Of a stretch of 64,000 nt of DNA, positions 59,699 through 64,000 are shown piece after piece; position 1 is the first letter of the stretch, and the number at the start of each line of letters is the position of its first letter. This DNA is from Henricia sp. BOLD:AAB3569. Lineage: Eukaryota; Echinodermata; Asteroidea; Spinulosida; Echinasteridae. The position numbers and the translations under genes were made by a program. The DNA lies in the NCBI GenBank assembly GCA_037783545.1, contig JBBELK010000992.1, positions 1-64,000 on the forward strand, given 5' to 3'. A model generated the notes under the pieces. That model had not been told where the DNA came from. It ran no database searches and saw nothing but the letters and a program-made list of their open reading frames with translations.

Positions 59699-60251
59699 GG
59701 GGCCGTCCATAAAGTACGTACGCATGAAATGCCCATTTTTTAGAATCCTCCCCTGTACGCATGTCGTACGCAGTGGCTTCAAACACCCCCCCCCCCCCCT
59801 CCCCCCCTCCCCCAGCCCCTGTACGCATACGCATTCCATATACCTCGTATCAGCATTGGTAATAAAGCATTGGTAGATGGTTCAGCATAGTGCTATGTAT
59901 TAGTACGATTCGCATGTCGCCTCCAAAGTCTGAAATAAATGACATTTCTTTTGCAATTTTTGTTTAATAACTTAAAATGACACATCAATCATCAGTAAAT
60001 ACATTTTTATCGAAAAAGAACCTAAATTGAGGAGTGAGAAAAATGTGTGGCCTAGTAAATATGTTTTGTACAAGGTCTAGCTGAAGCCATAGTCAACTTG
60101 TCTGTCCTTTCCCGATTTACTAAAAGCCAATTTTTTGTTTGCGTACATACGCATTGGCCGGCTTGGACCACCCCTCCCCCTCTGTACGCATGGTGTATGC
60201 AATGTCAAACCCCCCCACCCCACTTCCCCTCCGTACTTTATGGACGGCCCC
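59699..60251. mobile_element. Harbinger-like MITE (553 bp), TAA target duplication
   Basis: Inverted ends GGGGCCGTCCATAAAGTACG are flanked by TAA at 59696-59698 and 60252-60254. Inside, GTACGCATG repeats and C-runs. It lies in intron 2 of the plus-strand gene. Confidence 0.88.
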
Positions 60252-60292
60252 TAAGGTGTTTCATTTTATTAAATATTCTTCTTCTTTCATAG

Positions 60293-60864
60293 TGGACAAA
60301 GAGTATGCCTTAAAGGCCCAGTAGATAATTTGCAATGACCCCAAAAATTAATCGACGAGTTTACAGGACAAAAGTTATGAAAGTAAAGATTGAATTAATA
60401 GCAACTATCCATTGAAAGGTTTCCGCTCAAAATGATATAATTTTACCAGAAAATAATCCGTAAAGATGAAATTATTTAGATCGTTTGCAAACGATTTACT
60501 TATTTTTGGTTCGCATCTACGCGGTCCAAAATGCATGGGCGCTGTGTACTCTGCGTGCGTGTTCCAACGCGATGCATTTTTATGGATCGCGCGCACACGC
60601 AGTATGTGCGCCACAGAGTGCATGACGCAAGCCACATACTACCCGATCAACTGAGAACGAATATTTGAAACACCCCGCCAAGACCAGGAAAATGCATATG
60701 GATTTTCATGGTTTTTTTAAACGCGGTACATTTGACAAAGCTGAAATTTCTTCGGATGAGTTTGTTGATGTCTTTCTTTTGATTTATAATAGTTTTATTC
60801 GCAGAATCGCTCAAAAACAGATCATCTACAGGGCCTTTAAGGACCATGCTAAAGGCAAAGTCGG
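60293..60864 (+). pseudogene. phase-1 mini-exon gene, exon 3, split by a transposon
   Basis: After acceptor TTTCATAG the frame reads VDKEYAL, then meets a TTAA-flanked element (60314-60836) that adds a stop within a few codons. After the element, GGACCATGCTAAAGGCAAAG TCGG reaches donor GTAAAA. Without the element and one TTAA copy the exon is 45 nt, phase 1 to phase 1, and encodes VDKEYALRTMLKAKS. The allele as given therefore has a disrupted exon, unless it is skipped: skipping exon 3 would keep frame because both boundaries are phase 1. Confidence 0.75.
60314..60836. mobile_element. piggyBac-like MITE (TTAA target) inside exon 3
   Basis: Inverted ends AGGCCCAGTAGATAATTTG and AGGCCCTGTAGATGATCTG (complement strand), flanked by TTAA at 60310-60313 and 60837-60840. 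No transposase; the open frame at 60665 has no recognised domain. Confidence 0.85.
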
Positions 60865-61248
60865 GTAAAACACAACCTGGTGGGTAAAGTATTTATAAAT
60901 TGTTGAATATACAGTTTTAATTTGCATATTTGCGCTGATGTATTATTGACCTGTCCATGTGATAAGATTTTGGGGGTGGGGGATCTTAAGAAGGCTATAG
61001 GTATTATAATAAACAAGAGATCTCTTCATGCACTAAGCTTGCATAGCTAGCTGTGCATGAGCAACATAACTTGAGACATACATGTACTGTTTTTGTTTAA
61101 AATAAAACTATGCAAACATGGGGTTTCTAAATGTTATTGCCTTTGTTTCGCTTGTTTGTTTTTTTAAAGAAAATTTCACCTTTAAAGTAGCTTTATATGT
61201 AAATTAATTAATTAGTGACATCATTGTGATGTTTTAATTGCTTTATAG

Positions 61249-61311
61249 CTACCACTCTTAAAAAAACAACTGGCAAAGAGGTCCTACAGGGTGCAATCCA
61301 ATCAAATACAG
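61249..61311 (+). CDS. phase-1 mini-exon gene, exon 4 (63 nt, repeat unit 1)
   Basis: Acceptor CTTTATAG, donor G|GTAACT. Completes Ala and encodes ATTLKKTTGKEVLQGAIQSN plus T: the first of three 21-residue units. Confidence 0.75.
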
Positions 61312-61450
61312 GTAACTATATCATATGGATTATTAACCTCAAGGACTGTTGTAAAAAACAATTTTCTTTTTACCATTGACGAATGTATTCGGCAATTGCT
61401 TGTATATTCTTTTGCCATCAAAAGTCCATGGGTTAAAATTCTTAACTTAC

Positions 61451-61701
61451 GACCCCTTTCCAATGACGTCATTTTGGGAGTCAAATAATGCCGCCTCATT
61501 GTGGAAGCAATGTGCGTGCGCGTTGTGTGTATGTCCATAGCACGCGTAACGCGCTATACTAAAGCTCCCATTGTGGTGAATTAAACCGCGTTACGCCCAC
61601 CAGAGACACACACAACGCCCACGCACATTGCTTCTACAATTGACTCAGCATTATTTGACTCCCGGCCAAAATGGCATATTTGCACATGTTCGAAAGGGGT
61701 C
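61451..61701. mobile_element. 251-bp MITE with GACCCCTTTC ends
   Basis: Ends GACCCCTTTC and GAAAGGGGTC, with GGAGTCAAATAATGC and GAAGCAATGTGCGTG repeated in inverse inside. It lies in intron 4. Confidence 0.8.
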
Positions 61702-61851
61702 AATACATGTATGTTGATTTATCCCTTCGATTCCCCTGGCAGACGATAAGTATGTCGTTATTTATTGGCCCAGTGATTCTATTGCACTCGTGTATAGGCA
61801 ACCTGTGAAAGCCACTTATAATTCTCACATATAATTTCTCATATGCTGCAG

Positions 61852-61914
61852 AAACGGCTTGTGTAAAAAGATCTGATAAGGAGTTGTTAGGGAGTGCAAC
61901 TTTGTCCAAAAAAG
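61852..61914 (+). CDS. phase-1 mini-exon gene, exon 5 (63 nt, repeat unit 2)
   Basis: Acceptor TATGCTGCAG, donor G|GTAAGT. Encodes ETACVKRSDKELLGSATLSK plus K. Confidence 0.8.
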
Positions 61915-62026
61915 GTAAGTATATGCATTGATTCTAAAATGTCATGAAAGTTGTTGAATCAAAGGCATATTGTTGTATTCTACATACTTTAATTTCCCAC
62001 TTGTATTTTTGCATATATTGCTGCAG

Positions 62027-62089
62027 GAACAACTTGTGAAAAAACAGCTAGTAAGAAGTTCCAAGGGACTGCAAACCAGTCTGTAAAAG
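62027..62089 (+). CDS. phase-1 mini-exon gene, exon 6 (63 nt, repeat unit 3)
   Basis: Acceptor TTGCTGCAG, donor G|GTATGC. Encodes GTTCEKTASKKFQGTANQSV plus K. Its acceptor region (GCTGCAG) resembles that of exon 5, as expected from exon duplication. Confidence 0.8.
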
Positions 62090-63040
62090 GTATGCATGTA
62101 CATTATGGATTATACATGTAAAAAATATATGTCCCTTACGGTTGTGATTGCAGTCCAATATGTTTCACGTACACACTTACACACACGTACCGTTACCACA
62201 TACACTATGCGGACTTATTTTTGTACTCGTGCACTGGCTGTAGAAAATTTTGCCGAAATTGTTTTTCAATTTATTTAAGGGCATCGTTACCTTATACTTT
62301 TTTTTTAACCCCCCTCTCCCTCCCCTTATCCTTTTTTCAAATGCTAAGACAACTCGTCTGCGAATTACCTGTGCAAGTCCACACAGTTATGGTGCATTTA
62401 TGCAGACCTCTTTTGTACGCAGGTTCGTATAGTGTACTACACGCTCGTACATATATGTGTGCATTACGTACACACTGTGGACGTTTCTTTGTATTCGTGC
62501 ACTTAAGATAATTGGTCGGAAAATCGTTGTTTTCTCCAAATTCTTCCCTCATCCACCCCAATTTTTTCCTAATCCATGTTTCTAAACTTTACTCCTGAAC
62601 CCTATAACCTTTGTTTGAGCGAACGAGTGCAAGTCCACAATCCGTCACTTTTTCCCGCAAATTGTGGACTTGAATGGGTTTCGAGTCCACAGTGCGACCG
62701 CAATGCCCACACACACACACGCACACATTGTAATAATTTATCATATATTGCCTCGCGACAATTCACCTAGCACGGAGCAGGGTAGGAATGTAGGTGGCTT
62801 GCTTTAGACTGGGGTCACACGTATGTATTAACGAGGTCCAATTTGTTGTAGTATTATAGTATACGAGATTTTGTGCGTGTTGCCCCAATTCTATTGCAGT
62901 TGTATCACAATCGGTCAATCTCTTCGTTCGATTGTGATACGATTACAATAGATTGACAAAACATGCAGAGTATAGCCTGGCTATACATGTTTGTTTTTAA
63001 TATCTTCTGAAATTGTGCTTCAAATGTACTTTTCCAACAG
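62090..63040. other. intron 6: diverged direct repeat and a foldback
   Basis: Two related stretches, about 62168-62340 and 62440-62575, share a GGAC-TTTCTTTGTA-TCGTGCAC-like block and C/T-rich tails. CTATTGCAGTTGTATCACAA and complement form a foldback at 62891-62951. No exon was recognised. Confidence 0.5.
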
Positions 63041-63076
63041 ATAAACCAAGCAAGACTAAATCCAATCTGTCTAAAG
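63041..63076 (+). CDS. phase-1 mini-exon gene, exon 7 (36 nt)
   Basis: Acceptor TTCCAACAG, donor G|GTGAAG. Encodes DKPSKTKSNLSK, Lys/Ser-rich. Confidence 0.7.
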
Positions 63077-63588
63077 GTGAAGTTTTTAAAAGGGATAATT
63101 TAGAGGATGCTTTATTAATCAAACTTTGTTTGGGTTTTGTTTTGTTTTGTTTTGTCATAAATGTTCGTAATTTTCAGGGGTGTGTGACCTCAACTTGCCC
63201 ACCATTCTCTCAATACACAGCTCACATCGTCTCTAGCTGCTAGTCTTATCATTCCGAGGTGATTAACGGCAAAAGTAAATTTAAAATGCCCACACATCCA
63301 TTAACCACCTTTCATAATGTCCATGTTTGCTCAGTCATGCATGACAGTTACATAATGACCCTGGTACCACTGGACTTTCCCTACATACACACCCATACAC
63401 AGATTTCTGATAATTTGCATTTAAAGATAGGTTTCCTTTTTTATGGACACCCTGTACTATAATCTTGCTGGATTATGTAGTACATGTGTACATGTATGTG
63501 TAGAACAATGAGATATCCCTCAGGAACAATGGGATATCCGTCTTACAAAACACAAAATTTAATCATCTATTATCTTTTTGTGTTTAAG
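63077..63588. other. intron 7, nothing recognised
   Basis: TACATGTGTACATGTATGTG near 63480. No repeat boundary or exon was seen. Confidence 0.4.
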
Positions 63589-63627
63589 AATTGAAAGTGA
63601 AAGGGGTCAACAAGAAACCTTTAAGTG
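63589..63627 (+). CDS. phase-1 mini-exon gene, exon 8 (39 nt)
   Basis: Acceptor TGTTTAAG, donor G|GTAAGT. Encodes ELKVKGVNKKPLS. Confidence 0.7.
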
Positions 63628-63799
63628 GTAAGTAGTACACCAACACTATATCACACTAGACTTGGCTTATGTTATTGATATTCACAATTTAGAGAAAAGT
63701 ATATATTAGGGACGTAAATGAGTAGGCGCATATGTACAGACGAATGTAATTCTTGGAAATAAAATGTCTCCATTTGATGACAAAATATTTGCTCCGCAG

Positions 63800-63889
63800 A
63801 TACAGAAATGCGGGTACAGGCACAGAAAAAACTCTTTGCAGAACATATGGCAAAGCAGAAACAAGATGCATTTTCCCCCAACACCTCAA
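63800..63889 (+). CDS. phase-1 mini-exon gene, exon 9 (90 nt); gene continues beyond window
   Basis: Acceptor TGCTCCGCAG, donor A|GTAAGT. Encodes DTEMRVQAQKKLFAEHMAKQ then KQDAFSPNTS, a helical, possibly coiled-coil segment. The exon leaves in phase 1, so at least one further exon lies to the right. Confidence 0.78.
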
Positions 63890-64000
63890 GTAAGTTCATT
63901 GCATCTGATGAAGTAGTTGTTGCTACGAAAATTCATGCAAAATTTGTGCTACCATATATTATATTTCTCAATTAACATTTCCATTTTGGTGAGCTGCATG

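Noticed and set aside
60665..60868. 67-codon plus-strand gene
   Set aside because: It lies mostly inside the TTAA-flanked MITE and runs into the split exon by chance.

Overview
The window is eukaryotic nuclear DNA, most likely from a marine invertebrate deuterostome and plausibly an echinoderm. The evidence is GT-AG split coding exons, a large satellite array, very dense MITE-type transposons, tRNA-headed SINEs with a deuterostome-type central domain, and strong enrichment of TACATGTA and AGGCCTA words. The species assignment is inference. Almost all of the many short open frames in the first 23 kb are satellite periodicity, not genes.

Layout. Positions 1-23049 are a continuous head-to-tail satellite array, about 78 copies of a 295-bp monomer, with local higher-order structure and an abrupt right edge. 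From 24.0 to 43.1 kb lies an intergenic, transposon-saturated region. It holds two isolated coding exons in the same orientation: a DCXR-like (L-xylulose reductase family) first exon at 24006 and a TRAPPC4-like (synbindin) internal exon at 27214 that carries a 1-nt frameshift. It also holds a short telomere-like tract, several minisatellites, a dispersed bipartite motif, and many inverted-repeat transposons, some nested (32.2-34.8 and 35.1-36.3 kb).

From 57007 down to 43174 on the minus strand there is a four-exon gene for an EnSpm/CACTA-type transposase. All its splice junctions keep phase. Exons 2 and 3 are diverged copies of one another, and the large last exon has two apparent frameshifts. 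Intron 2 contains a 7.7-kb unit bounded by CACTG/CAGTG inverted termini with tandem subterminal arrays. That unit holds exon-like segments, a minisatellite split by a Mutator-type element with a 9-bp target duplication, and other MITEs.

From 58235 to beyond the right end, divergent from the transposase gene, a plus-strand gene has at least nine short exons, every junction in phase 1. Three consecutive exons are exactly 63 nt and encode related 21-residue units. Its third exon is split by a TTAA-flanked, piggyBac-like MITE. The N-terminus looks like a small tudor/BEND5-like domain, but the function is unknown.

How the parts relate: the two multi-exon genes start about 1.2 kb apart, head to head, and so may share a promoter region. 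They may be two genes of one large transposon or of a domesticated pair; the sequence alone cannot decide. The rest is mobile and repetitive DNA of different ages, whose nesting gives a relative order of insertion.
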